Below, one piece after another: positions 17,470 through 26,871 of a DNA stretch of 64,000 nucleotides. Origin of the DNA: Halobacteriovorax sp. HLS (GTDB lineage Bacteria > Bdellovibrionota > Bacteriovoracia > Bacteriovoracales > Bacteriovoracaceae); assembly GCF_004006665.1 (NCBI RefSeq), contig NZ_QOCL01000009.1, forward strand, positions 248,001-312,000, written 5' to 3'. Within the stretch, counting starts at the first letter, position 1, and each line of letters starts with the position of its first letter. A program made the position numbers and the translations under genes. The notes below the pieces were generated by a model. That model was not told the DNA's origin. It made no database searches and saw nothing but the letters and a program-made list of their open reading frames with translations.

Positions 17470-19365
17470 ATGGATCTCAAAATTTCTAATATGGATGAGT
17501 ATAATAATGCCTATGCAATGGCACAATCTAACCCTCAAGAGTTCTGGGCACAGATGGCCACCAACTTTCAGTGGACTAAGAAGTGGGACGAAGTACAGTC
17601 AGGAACAATTGAACAAGCAGATATAAAATGGTTCGATGGTGCTCAGTTAAATATCACTGAAAATTGTCTAGATAGACATCTTGAGAAGAGAAGCGATCAA
17701 GTGGCCTTACTGTTTGAGCCAAATGATCCTTCAGAAGAAACTGTAAAATACACATACGCTCAATTACACGCCGCTGTTTGTAAAACAGCAAATATGTTAA
17801 AAGAGCTAGGAGTTAAAAAAGGCGATAGAGTTTGTATCTATATGTCTATGGTGCCAGAACAACTTATTTCCGTCTTAGCATGTGCTCGCCTAGGGGCCAT
17901 TCACTCAGTTGTTTTTGGAGGCTTTTCCGCCTTGGCCCTTGCAGGAAGAATTGAAGATTGCGAATGTAAAGTTCTAATTACTAACGATGCTGGATTTAGA
18001 GGAAATAAAATTATACCTCTAAAAGAAATTAGTGATGAAGCTCTTAAAATGAAAGAATGTCGCTCTATTGAGAAGGTGTTGGTTCATAAGCGTGTGGGAA
18101 GTTCTGTTTCTATGCAAGAAGGAAGAGATATCTGGTGGCATGATCTCTACGCTAAGTGCTCCACTGAATGTGAGGCAGAAGTTATGTCTTCAGAAGACCC
18201 TTTATTTATTCTTTACACTTCTGGTTCAACAGGAAAACCAAAGGGAATTTTACACACTACTGCGGGCTATATGGTATGGGCGGCCTACACATTTGCAAAT
18301 GTATTTCAAGTTGATGAGGGAGATACTTACTGGTGTACGGCGGATATTGGTTGGATTACAGGTCACACTTATATTACCTATGGACCTCTTTTAAATGGTG
18401 CGACGACGACTATGTTTGAAGGTGTCCCTACTTGGCCTGACGCTGGAAGGTTTTGGGATATTGTCGATAAACATAAAATAACACATTTCTACACAGCTCC
18501 TACAGCAATAAGAGCATTAATGGGTTGTGGAAATGAATTTGTAACGAATAAATCACTAACTAGTCTTAAAGTTCTTGGTTCAGTTGGTGAGCCAATAAAT
18601 GAAGAAGCTTGGCACTGGTATGACGAAGTGGTTGGCAAAAAGAAATGTCCAATAGTGGATACTTGGTGGCAAACCGAAACAGGGGGAATTTTAATTTCAC
18701 CTCTTGCTGGAATAACTAAGACAATTCCGTGTTTTGCAACAAAACCTCTGCCAGGTGTTTCTCCCGTTCTTATGAATAGTGAAGGTGAGGTCATTGAGAC
18801 TACCGAGGCATCAGGAAATCTTTGTATAGATAGACCATGGCCGGGAATGCTAAGAGGAATATGGGGAGATATGGAAAGATTTAAACAAACATATCTTAGT
18901 GCGTATCCTGGAAAGTACTTTACAGGTGATGGATGTAAAAGAGACCAATTTTCTAATTATAGAATTACAGGTCGTGTTGATGATGTTCTAAATATTTCTG
19001 GACACAGAATAGGAACTGCTGAAGTTGAAGATGCAATTGATCAACACCCGGATGTTATTGAAGCTGCAGTAGTAGGTTTTCCTCATGATGTAAAAGGGCA
19101 GGGGATATACGCTTATGTAGTTACTGGTCATGATTGTGAAGACTCTATTAAGGCCGAAATTATCGCCACTGTGAATAAGATGATTGGACCTATTGCAAAA
19201 CCAGATAAGATTCAAATAGTAAAAGGGCTTCCAAAAACTAGGTCCGGAAAAATTATGAGAAGAATTTTAAGAAAAATTGCTTCTCATGAATTTGATAATT
19301 TTGGTGATACATCAACACTTTTAGATCCATCAGTAGTTGATGAAATAAAGGATGGCGTTTTATAG
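17470..19365 (+). CDS. acs: Acetyl-coenzyme A synthetase
   Basis: AMP-forming acetate-CoA ligase of 631 residues, which makes acetyl-CoA from acetate via acetyl-adenylate. The P-loop-like motif YTSGSTGKPKG is at 249-259. The acetate-pocket region WWQTETGG, the hinge TGRVDDVLNISGHR, and the C-terminal catalytic lysine in RSGKIMRR (K594) are all present; that lysine is the acetylation switch in known Acs enzymes. The N-terminal ACAS_N-like segment (20-75) is also present. It is transcribed alone and ends 6 bases into the convergent reductase gene. With citrate synthase 40 kb away it would feed the TCA cycle. Confidence 0.97.
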   Translation: MDLKISNMDEYNNAYAMAQSNPQEFWAQMATNFQWTKKWDEVQSGTIEQADIKWFDGAQLNITENCLDRHLEKRSDQVALLFEPNDPSEETVKYTYAQLHAAVCKTANMLKELGVKKGDRVCIYMSMVPEQLISVLACARLGAIHSVVFGGFSALALAGRIEDCECKVLITNDAGFRGNKIIPLKEISDEALKMKECRSIEKVLVHKRVGSSVSMQEGRDIWWHDLYAKCSTECEAEVMSSEDPLFILYTSGSTGKPKGILHTTAGYMVWAAYTFANVFQVDEGDTYWCTADIGWITGHTYITYGPLLNGATTTMFEGVPTWPDAGRFWDIVDKHKITHFYTAPTAIRALMGCGNEFVTNKSLTSLKVLGSVGEPINEEAWHWYDEVVGKKKCPIVDTWWQTETGGILISPLAGITKTIPCFATKPLPGVSPVLMNSEGEVIETTEASGNLCIDRPWPGMLRGIWGDMERFKQTYLSAYPGKYFTGDGCKRDQFSNYRITGRVDDVLNISGHRIGTAEVEDAIDQHPDVIEAAVVGFPHDVKGQGIYAYVVTGHDCEDSIKAEIIATVNKMIGPIAKPDKIQIVKGLPKTRSGKIMRRILRKIASHEFDNFGDTSTLLDPSVVDEIKDGVL

Positions 19366-20211
19366 AATATAAGAAGAGAGTCGGATCATATGCCTTACGG
19401 CCTTGATTGTATCCGCCTCTGTCTTTTCATACTCTTTACCGATAAGTTGTAGTGTTCTTTCAGGTATCATAAGAGCATTACACTGATTCGTTCCAGCAAG
19501 AGTTACTTGCTCTCTCGGATAACCAAAGCTCTCAGCTAAATCTCTAAGAAAATCAATTTCCTCCGAACCATCAACTGCACCAAAGTGGAAAACACCTTCT
19601 CCTTTCATTTTGAGAACGGCTGCCATCATATCTGCCATGTGATTCGTTGCAAGTCTATTTTGAAGAACTCCAGCATCGATTGGTAAGGATTCCCCGCTTA
19701 ACATATGTTCTAAGAATAGTTCGGTTCTTGATTTTGAATTTGGGGCCCAACCATGAGTTGCACCAAATCTAAAAATTGAAAAATTTGATCCATTTGCAAA
19801 GAGCTCTTCCTCGCAACGGGCCTTGAATAGACCGTAGTCGGTTTGAGCGTTTGGAAGTTCGTCTTCATAATGCTCTGTCGAGATATTTGCATCCAATGCA
19901 TTAAATGAAGAGAAGTAATTATAATGGATGCTTGAACTCTTGCATCTATCAATTAGATACTTGTGCATAGTAAAAGCATCATCATCTTCACCGCGTGTCA
20001 TATTAATAATGATGTCTGGATTAAAGACTTTAATCTTTTGATCAATAATATCTAGGTCACTAGAAGTTGCTATAAAGTTTTCAATACTATGCTCTGATGT
20101 ATTGGTCACTCTACTACCTAAAATATTGCATTCACTTATATGTTTTTGAAGTGAAGGGATGAGATAGTGTGCAATCCACCCTGAACTTCCAAGTAAGAGT
20201 ATCTTCTTCAT
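19360..20211 (-). CDS. NAD(P)-dependent sugar epimerase/reductase (extended SDR, RmlD-like)
   Basis: A 283-residue Rossmann protein. The nucleotide-binding loop is LLGSSGWIAHYL (6-17), and the catalytic YxxxK is YGLFK within QTDYGLFKARCEE. The FRFGATHGW segment fits the post-catalytic region of RmlD-type dTDP-4-dehydrorhamnose reductases. The first glycine motif is GSSGWIA, compatible with NADP or NAD. No other nucleotide-sugar gene is nearby, so the substrate is unknown. Confidence 0.85.
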   Translation of the reverse strand: MKKILLLGSSGWIAHYLIPSLQKHISECNILGSRVTNTSEHSIENFIATSSDLDIIDQKIKVFNPDIIINMTRGEDDDAFTMHKYLIDRCKSSSIHYNYFSSFNALDANISTEHYEDELPNAQTDYGLFKARCEEELFANGSNFSIFRFGATHGWAPNSKSRTELFLEHMLSGESLPIDAGVLQNRLATNHMADMMAAVLKMKGEGVFHFGAVDGSEEIDFLRDLAESFGYPREQVTLAGTNQCNALMIPERTLQLIGKEYEKTEADTIKAVRHMIRLSSYIL

Positions 20212-20289
20212 TGCTTGAGTATAATAGTAAAAAAGCAGGATGGCGAGAAATTGAATTATTGAATGATTTGCCTAAGGTAAATATTGCCC

Positions 20290-21774
20290 TTAAGTATCTT
20301 GATTGATGGGAAGGGAAATCACGAATTGTGTTAGCTTACTTTGGCGATCAATAAAGACTGAGCCATGATGAATTTCGATAATTTCTTTTGTTATACTCAT
20401 TCCTAACCCGGTACCCTTGCCAACTTCTTTAGTAGTGTAAAAGGGTTCAAAAAGACGATCCATAGTTATTGGACTCATTCCCGCGCCAGTATCAGAAATT
20501 TGAATTTTTACAAAACCATGAACAGAGGTTGCGCAAATCATAATTTTCTTTAATGAATTTTCATTATTCTCTTCTATTGCATCAATCGAGTTATTTATGA
20601 AATTTAAAAAAACTTGGGATAATTCTGTGTAGTGGCAATCAATAAATATATCATCGCTACAATTGATCTCAATCTCTATGCGTTGGTAGTTTAATTTATC
20701 ACTACAGAGTGAAACGGAGTCATTTATAAGCTCTAATAAATTAACCTTTTTAAAAGGATCAAGTTTAGAATCTCTAGAGACCCTCTTAAGGGCCAAGATG
20801 ATTTGATGAATTCGATCAACAGTCTTTTCTATCTTTTCTAAATGTCCTTTTATTGGTTCTGAAGAATATTTCTTTCTTATGATTTGGGCATTACCTTTTA
20901 TTACCATTAGAGGGTTATTTATTTCGTGGGCTATACCTCCGGCCATCTCTCCAATTGTAATCCACTTGCTCGAGCTTATCATTTTCTCTTGGAAAATCTC
21001 GGCCTCTTGCTCCGCTTTGATTCGCTCTGCTATTTCTTTTTTAAGCTTTGTATTTAGATTCCTAAGAAAGTCAATATCAACTAGCTTTTGTGAGTTTAAA
21101 TAGGCACTGAAAACGATAATTGCAACAAATCCATATTCGATAAGATAGATAAACTTATAGAGATGGAAAGACCCAAGCAGTGAATCATTAATTAATGTTA
21201 CTGTGAAAATAGTAAGTGAGAATAAGAAAAGTGAATTATATCGAGTTTTCTGCTTTAGGTATTTCTTGATACAGAAGTAGTAGAGGACGCTGAAGTAAAA
21301 GAAAATAATTATTGTTAGAACTTTAAGAATTGGCCCAGGTGAAACTTCAAGTACAGAGTATGTAAATAAATCAAAGACATTCACTTCAAAGAGTCTAGAG
21401 TTCTTTGTGTCCCAAAATAAGTCATTACTGGCAAAGAATGATGCAAAGATAGCAAAGGCTGCTGTTGCTATAGTCAAATTTTTAAAAAAACGTGGAACTC
21501 TTAGGTAGAATTGATCTACATAAATAAATATGAGGCAACAAACTATAGCAATAAATGGCAGTTGATAGGTTTGTATAAGATGAGAGGTTGCAATATCATT
21601 AGAGTTATAAAGAAGTGCACATGAGATATCGTAAAAACCTACAAAAATACAAAGTAGGGTAAAGATTTTTTCTCTCTTGTGGGAGACAACTCCGGAAAAG
21701 AGAAAGTAGTGATATATTCCAACATATAGAGCAATTGTTGCTAGGATAATTGGAGGAATTGACTGATAATTCAT
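20290..21774 (-). CDS. Membrane sensor histidine kinase (7-helix sensor), orphan
   Basis: 494 residues. About seven hydrophobic helices (residues 5-225) form a membrane sensor of the 7TM/histidine-kinase-N type, followed by a coiled coil (232-268, RNLNTKLKKEIAERIKAEQE) that links to the kinase. H-box: AGGIAHEINNPLMV with H283; N-box: FLNFINNSIDAIEENNE; G1: DTGAGM; G2: GKGTGLGMSI. The EINNPL form of the H-box is shared with the kinase at 52262. No receiver domain or adjacent response regulator. Confidence 0.92.
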   Translation of the reverse strand: MNYQSIPPIILATIALYVGIYHYFLFSGVVSHKREKIFTLLCIFVGFYDISCALLYNSNDIATSHLIQTYQLPFIAIVCCLIFIYVDQFYLRVPRFFKNLTIATAAFAIFASFFASNDLFWDTKNSRLFEVNVFDLFTYSVLEVSPGPILKVLTIIIFFYFSVLYYFCIKKYLKQKTRYNSLFLFSLTIFTVTLINDSLLGSFHLYKFIYLIEYGFVAIIVFSAYLNSQKLVDIDFLRNLNTKLKKEIAERIKAEQEAEIFQEKMISSSKWITIGEMAGGIAHEINNPLMVIKGNAQIIRKKYSSEPIKGHLEKIEKTVDRIHQIILALKRVSRDSKLDPFKKVNLLELINDSVSLCSDKLNYQRIEIEINCSDDIFIDCHYTELSQVFLNFINNSIDAIEENNENSLKKIMICATSVHGFVKIQISDTGAGMSPITMDRLFEPFYTTKEVGKGTGLGMSITKEIIEIHHGSVFIDRQSKLTQFVISLPINQDT

Positions 21775-21912
21775 TGATGTTAAATTATCTAAAATTTTGT
21801 TAAAATTCTAGTGATATAATTGAAGAATGATAAAGCAAGAGATGGAATTACAATGGCTTATCTGGGCTTTCTGATGAGAATCTATAGATGGGTCTTAAAG
21901 TTGGAGAGTTAA

Positions 21913-22743
21913 ATGAATATCACTCGTATTGCGCCAACACCTAATGGCCATTTACACTTAGGCAATATTTTAAACTTCATTCATACTTACCGTTTGGCCA
22001 AGACAGTCGGAGCGAAGCTTTATCTAAGAATAGATGATCACGATGGACCAAGGTGTAGGCCTGAGTTTGTTGGTGAAATATTATCTGCCTTAAGTGCTCT
22101 TAAAATTCCGATTGATTATGGACCGAGTTCGGTAGATGAGTTTTATTCAAAATTTACTCAGACTAAAAAAAGTGATTTCTATTTCTCAAAACTAGAGCTT
22201 CTTGGTGATAAGTTTACTTGTGCCTGCTCTCGAAAAGAGGTTTTTGCCTCAAGTTCTTTAGGTATCTATTCTGGTAAATGCAGACCATTGGCAATTCAAT
22301 TCGAAAATATGAAGAATGTAATCAGGTACTCTTGCCCAGATATTAAGGTTCAATTTCGTGAAAGCTCTGTTCATTTGCGTGAAGAAATAGGTGATGCAGT
22401 GTTGTGGAGAAAGGACGGTCTTTCATCTTATCAGTGGATGAGTGTTTGCGAAGATTTAGAAATGAAGACAACTCACTTTGTAAGAGGTGAGGATTTACTA
22501 AGTTCTTCAGCAATTCAGATTGCAATTGCTAAATCACTTGCTCAAAAATTTCCTTCTGAGGATAAGTTCTATCATCATAAACTTGTACTATGTGGAAAGC
22601 GAAAAATGTCGAAGTCTAAAGGAGATGAAGGAGTTGTAGATAGGTTGAAAAGTGACCCTCTTCATTTTCTACACGCGTACTGTGATTTCTTTGAACATGA
22701 AAAAGTGAGCTCCTTAGAAGAGCTCACCAATCTAGCATTATAA
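21913..22743 (+). CDS. gluQ: Glutamyl-Q tRNA(Asp) synthetase-like protein
   Basis: A 276-residue protein containing only the catalytic domain of glutamyl-tRNA synthetase, without the anticodon-binding half, as in GluQ-RS (YadB), which glutamylates the queuosine base of tRNA-Asp. The HIGH-type motif is PNGHLHLGN (10-18). The GluQ-RS zinc site CxC...YxxxC is visible (TCACSRK and GIYSGKCR). It keeps a full KMSKS signature (KRKMSKSKGD), which is often degenerate in GluQ-RS. Its 3' end contains, on the other strand, the terminator of the convergent gene. Confidence 0.88.
   Translation: MNITRIAPTPNGHLHLGNILNFIHTYRLAKTVGAKLYLRIDDHDGPRCRPEFVGEILSALSALKIPIDYGPSSVDEFYSKFTQTKKSDFYFSKLELLGDKFTCACSRKEVFASSSLGIYSGKCRPLAIQFENMKNVIRYSCPDIKVQFRESSVHLREEIGDAVLWRKDGLSSYQWMSVCEDLEMKTTHFVRGEDLLSSSAIQIAIAKSLAQKFPSEDKFYHHKLVLCGKRKMSKSKGDEGVVDRLKSDPLHFLHAYCDFFEHEKVSSLEELTNLAL
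22700..22727 (-). terminator. Minus-strand terminator embedded in the gluQ coding region
   Basis: GTGAGCTC (22705-22712) and GAGCTCAC (22720-22727) form an 8-base GC-rich stem. Four A's at 22701-22704 (after TG) give a T-run only on the minus strand, so it terminates the convergent gene (stop at 22738), not gluQ, which it lies within. Confidence 0.8.
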
Positions 22744-23634
22744 CTTTACTCTGATTTTTTTTAATTTTGCACTATAGTCTTCAAACATTTGCTCGATATA
22801 TTGACCCTTAGCTGTCGAGTAAGTTAAAGAATCTAGAATCTCTGAATAGATATTTCTTGATAAATTTCTTAACTCTGACTCTATTGAACTATTAGTTGAA
22901 TTATCGGCCGCAATATCAATCTTCACTTTAACTTCTTTTAAGATCGAAATGTAACTTTGAATATCATACGATGTTCTATATTCTAAATTTCCGATATAGC
23001 TATTTAGTTCTTTAGATGCTTCATCTAGCGCCTCAGTTTGTTTTTGCTTTTTTAACTGAGTTGATCTTTCATTTTCAACTTCGTCAGAACCAGTCATTTT
23101 AAAAGTAAGAGTTTGGTAGCATTCGACTAGACCATCATACTCTTTAGCACATTCAAAGTTAGAAAGATCAAGTCCAAAGCTAAAGGCAACATTATCTTGT
23201 GCAATTCCAAAGTTACCAAAGATTGCACCACCAAGTGCTTCTAATTGTTTATTATATAGTGCTTTATAAATATCACTTTCGATTTCTATTTTCTTAATCT
23301 TTCCCCACGACTTATCAATTTTGGCCGTAACAACTTCATTGATTCCATCTTCCGTATCAATGAGTTGAAGAGAATGTTTATCTTTTATAATAAGTAACAT
23401 ATTTTTATCACGATTATACTCGGCAGGTTGTGACTCACTAATATTAGCAACTTGGTCGCCTTCTTTAACAACACCCTTAACTTTCGTCTCTGCCGAAGAA
23501 TGAATTTTAGACAAAGTAGTGCTATTCGTTTTTTCAAAAAGGATCTTTTGAAAAACTGAGACTTCTAAGTCAACTGTGAGGGCAAAGGTATTTGCACAAG
23601 CTAGAACTGCGAGGGCAGTAATGGTCTTTTTCAT
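22738..23634 (-). CDS. Secreted helical protein of unknown function
   Basis: 298 residues with a signal peptide (1-18, MKKTITALAVLACANTFA). The mature protein has a beta-rich first half (about 20-180) containing two cysteines (FECAKE, ECYQTL) and a second half of long charged helices (about 195-298) that end IRVKL. No catalytic motif or lipobox is seen. I do not recognise a family. Its 3' end overlaps gluQ by 6 bases. Confidence 0.75.
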   Translation of the reverse strand: MKKTITALAVLACANTFALTVDLEVSVFQKILFEKTNSTTLSKIHSSAETKVKGVVKEGDQVANISESQPAEYNRDKNMLLIIKDKHSLQLIDTEDGINEVVTAKIDKSWGKIKKIEIESDIYKALYNKQLEALGGAIFGNFGIAQDNVAFSFGLDLSNFECAKEYDGLVECYQTLTFKMTGSDEVENERSTQLKKQKQTEALDEASKELNSYIGNLEYRTSYDIQSYISILKEVKVKIDIAADNSTNSSIESELRNLSRNIYSEILDSLTYSTAKGQYIEQMFEDYSAKLKKIRVKL

Positions 23635-23758
23635 ATTTACTCCAAATTAAAAATAGTTTTATTTAGTTTAGAGTAAATATGAATTTGATATAAGACGATT
23701 GAAATGCTTACAGGGGAGGGTGTCTAAAATCTAGACGTTACCTTTTTATTACAACTAC

Positions 23759-24271
23759 TTATGCCTTGGCCAGTCTAACTAATTGCTCAATAGTGGCCTT
23801 GGCCGAGTCAAAGTTAAGTTGTTTCTGGTAATGGGTATGGAGCTTTCTTCCAATAATAGTACATCCTATAAAGGAGAACTGCTCTTGCATGGCCATCAGT
23901 ACATGCTGACCTCCGCCTCCACTATGTGTAGCGAGGACAACTGGTTTAGAATTAAAAGCATCTCTCCAGTTATCATTTCCAGACCTACTTATCCATGAAA
24001 TAGAGTTGATTAGAATAGGAGGAACTGAGCCATTGTATTCAGGCGCAATTACGATAAATCCATCGGCCTTCATGAATTTGTCTGTTAGAGCGATAGCATC
24101 TTTAGGTGTTCCATTCTTTTCTTCTGAGCTGGTATAGATTGGTAAGTTAAAGTCAGATAACTTAAGAACTTCGAAGTTTGCATCGTAATCCTTAGAAACA
24201 TCTAAGAGAGTATTTGCTAACTTCAAATTATTTCCATCGCTTGCAGCAACTATTAAAATTTCTTTTTTCAT
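23759..24271 (-). CDS. NADPH-dependent FMN reductase (flavodoxin-like fold)
   Basis: About 170 residues from ATG 24271, which has GAGGAG five to eight bases upstream; the longer frame from 24289 would place that Shine-Dalgarno inside the gene. The protein has the flavin-binding pattern of this family: IVAASDGNNLKLANTL near the start, the APEYNGSVPPILINSISW loop, and the THSGGGGQH segment. It probably reduces FMN, quinones or azo compounds with NAD(P)H in the cytoplasm. It is not clearly part of an operon. Confidence 0.92.
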   Translation of the reverse strand: MKKEILIVAASDGNNLKLANTLLDVSKDYDANFEVLKLSDFNLPIYTSSEEKNGTPKDAIALTDKFMKADGFIVIAPEYNGSVPPILINSISWISRSGNDNWRDAFNSKPVVLATHSGGGGQHVLMAMQEQFSFIGCTIIGRKLHTHYQKQLNFDSAKATIEQLVRLAKA

Positions 24272-24353
24272 ATATTCTCCTCGCTGCATTTTACTTCAAA
24301 ATGATTAGCAATTATAGTTTAATTATTGAACAGATTAGACAGGATTTTAATAA

Positions 24354-25280
24354 ATGAATAACGAACTTTCAAATTATATTACTTTCAGCGAAGATGTTGA
24401 GCATGCTCTTTTAAATGCAATTCCAGTGGTTGCTCTTGAGTCAACTATTATCTCTCATGGCATGTCCTACCCAAAGAATTTGGAAACAGCTAAGAAGGTA
24501 GAGGGGATTGTTAGGGCCAATGGCGCTGTTCCTGCTACAATAGCTATTATTAAAGGTAAGTTAAAAATAGGATTAGATCATAGTGAGCTCGAGCTCTTAG
24601 CTAAAGAGGGACAGAAAGTTCATAAAACTTCAAGAAGAGATATTCCCTATGTTGTATCTTCTATGAAGACAGGGGCCACCACCGTAGCGGCCACAATGTT
24701 TATTAGTTCACTAGCTGGAATAAAGGTATTTGCTACAGGTGGAATAGGTGGTGTTCATCGCGGAGCTAGTCAAACCTTTGATATTTCTGCAGACCTTCAA
24801 GAATTAGGCAAGACCAATGTGGCGGTTATTTGTGCGGGAATAAAATCTATTTTAGATATTGGTCTAACTCTTGAGTATTTAGAAACTTATGGGGTTCCAG
24901 TTCTTGGAAATAATGTTGAACAACTGCCTGCATTTTACAGCAGAGAAAGTGATTTTAAAGTTAATTTTAAAATGAATAATGAAAAGGAAATAGCAGATTT
25001 TCTAAAAGTAAAATGGGATTTAGGCCTTAAGGGAGGAGTTGTCATCGGAAACCCAGTGCCTGCAGAGTTTTCTTATGATAAGTCACAGATAGATGCTGTG
25101 ATAAATGATGCAATAAAAGAGATGAACGAGAAGGAAATAGTTGGAAAAGAGTCGACACCATTTCTCTTAAAAAGAATTAGTGAACTAACTAAAGGAAAGA
25201 GCTTAGACTCTAATATAGAGCTTGTCTTAAATAATGCAAGGGTGGCGAGCTTGATCGCTGTAGAGCTTAGTCGTCTCTAA
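24354..25280 (+). CDS. psuG: Pseudouridine-5'-phosphate glycosidase
   Basis: 308-residue enzyme that splits pseudouridine 5'-phosphate to uracil and ribose 5-phosphate (reversibly). The signature region VVALESTIISHGMSYPKN (24-41), the catalytic-lysine region IAIIKGK, the metal/phosphate region FATGGIGGVHRGA, and VLGNNVEQLPAFYS are present. PsuK, the usual kinase partner, is not adjacent. Directly convergent are two RluA-type pseudouridine synthases. Confidence 0.96.
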   Translation: MNNELSNYITFSEDVEHALLNAIPVVALESTIISHGMSYPKNLETAKKVEGIVRANGAVPATIAIIKGKLKIGLDHSELELLAKEGQKVHKTSRRDIPYVVSSMKTGATTVAATMFISSLAGIKVFATGGIGGVHRGASQTFDISADLQELGKTNVAVICAGIKSILDIGLTLEYLETYGVPVLGNNVEQLPAFYSRESDFKVNFKMNNEKEIADFLKVKWDLGLKGGVVIGNPVPAEFSYDKSQIDAVINDAIKEMNEKEIVGKESTPFLLKRISELTKGKSLDSNIELVLNNARVASLIAVELSRL

Positions 25281-26184
25281 GAAAGAAATCCTCAGCAAGA
25301 GGACTCTCTACTTTTATATACTCTTTAGTTAATGGATGATTAAACTCAAGAGAATAGGCATGTAATAATGTTCTCTTAGCATCAGTACTATTTCCATAAA
25401 TAGTGTCACCCACAATAGGAAAACCATATTCACTGAGATGTACTCTAATCTGATGCATTCTTCCTGTTTTCGGAGTTACTTTTAAGAGTGCAAAGTCACC
25501 ATCTCTTTTTATTAGTTCAAACTTCGTCGTGGCCTTTTTTCCATCTTTTTTCACGTTGCACATCTTCATCTTGTTTGATTTATCTTTTGCGAGAAGGTTA
25601 TTAATAGTGAACTTTTCGTCTAGGCGCTGATCTTCGTCTTTTACAATTGCATAGTAGGTTTTTACAATCTTATGATTCTCAAAAAGATCACTTATAGATT
25701 TATTCAAAGATTTCTTGGTACAAAAAAGTAGAAGTCCACTAGTTTCGAGATCAAGCCTATGATGAAGAGAGATATACTTTACATTTGGCTTAAATCTCTT
25801 AAGGGCCTCTAGCATATGATCTTGAGAAGAATTTATAGTTGCATTTGAAGAGACTCCACTTGGCTTTCTTACAACTATAATAGAGGAGTCTTCAAAGAGT
25901 ATATCTGCTTGTTTCAAATAAACTTGAGGTACTATTTGTTTAGAATTCTCTCTAATATCTCTTTTGTTCAGAGATATTTTAATAAGATCACCTGCTTTAA
26001 CGGGGTGATCAATATTAGAAATAGAACGATTAAAAATATAAACTTTTCTTTCTTTAATAAGAGTGAGGAGACTAGAAGAACTTAACTCGAGAGAAAACTT
26101 ACTATTAAAATCCCTTAAGATAAGCTCTTTTACCGTCGATTGAGCTTTGACCTTTATTGTAAAATCTTTGTACTTAATGACCAT
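25267..26184 (-). CDS. RluA-family RNA pseudouridine synthase with S4 domain
   Basis: 305 residues. An S4 RNA-binding domain (about 1-75, ending GDLIKISL) precedes the catalytic domain with the RluA signature HHRLDLETSG; the Asp in RLD is the nucleophile that forms the adduct with the target uridine. TGRMHQIRVHLS is the conserved late motif. The RNA site cannot be deduced. It overlaps the upstream synthase gene by 11 bases and psuG by 14 bases. Confidence 0.95.
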   Translation of the reverse strand: MVIKYKDFTIKVKAQSTVKELILRDFNSKFSLELSSSSLLTLIKERKVYIFNRSISNIDHPVKAGDLIKISLNKRDIRENSKQIVPQVYLKQADILFEDSSIIVVRKPSGVSSNATINSSQDHMLEALKRFKPNVKYISLHHRLDLETSGLLLFCTKKSLNKSISDLFENHKIVKTYYAIVKDEDQRLDEKFTINNLLAKDKSNKMKMCNVKKDGKKATTKFELIKRDGDFALLKVTPKTGRMHQIRVHLSEYGFPIVGDTIYGNSTDAKRTLLHAYSLEFNHPLTKEYIKVESPLAEDFFLRDD

Positions 26185-26824
26185 AATTATACTCTACTAG
26201 TTTATTAAATTCTGTTGGAGCTTCACAAAGGATATTTAATGGATTGCCGTCTATTATGATGGAAAGCTTGTGAGCATGTAGGGCCATTCTTGAAACTGCA
26301 TAGAGTTTTGAGATTTTCTTATTAAACGCTTTATCACCATATCTATTATCACCAATTATGGCATGTCTTGCTAAAGCACAGTGCTTTCTTATTTGATGTG
26401 TTCTACCGGTTTCGATTGTGACTTCTAGTAATGAAAAATAAGGATTTTTTGCTAAAAGGACCCAGGAACTTATAGCATTAACACGATCTTTCTTTATTCC
26501 ATCTACTTTTTTGCTCCCCTCGGCCTTATTAGTAATTGGAAAATTCCAAATACCACTTTCCTCTTTCAATTGCGCTCTACAGATTGTTAGGTATGTCTTC
26601 TTTGAGCTTTTCAGAGCAATAGATAATTTATCAATATACTTAGTGTCTTTTGCCAGTATGAGTATTCCACTTGTTTCTTTATCAATACGGTGTACAGGAG
26701 TATAGTTGAGGCCTTTTTCTTTAAAAAAATCGATGACATTTTTATCTTCAGCATTGTGTACACTGACCCCATGGGGTTTATTAATAATAAGGCATTGATC
26801 ATTTTCAAAGAGTTTTTCAAACAT
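26174..26824 (-). CDS. RluA-family RNA pseudouridine synthase, short form
   Basis: 216 residues with the catalytic domain alone. The signature VHRIDKETSGILIL carries the catalytic Asp, and TGRTHQIRKHCA is the late motif. It lacks the S4 domain of its downstream neighbour, with which it overlaps by 11 bases, so the two are translated together. Size fits TruC/RluA-like enzymes that act on tRNA or 23S rRNA; the target is not evident. Confidence 0.95.
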   Translation of the reverse strand: MFEKLFENDQCLIINKPHGVSVHNAEDKNVIDFFKEKGLNYTPVHRIDKETSGILILAKDTKYIDKLSIALKSSKKTYLTICRAQLKEESGIWNFPITNKAEGSKKVDGIKKDRVNAISSWVLLAKNPYFSLLEVTIETGRTHQIRKHCALARHAIIGDNRYGDKAFNKKISKLYAVSRMALHAHKLSIIIDGNPLNILCEAPTEFNKLVEYNYGH

Positions 26825-26871
26825 GATTTAATATGACATGATTTACAGGCCAATTCAACAAAGGTGGGAAT

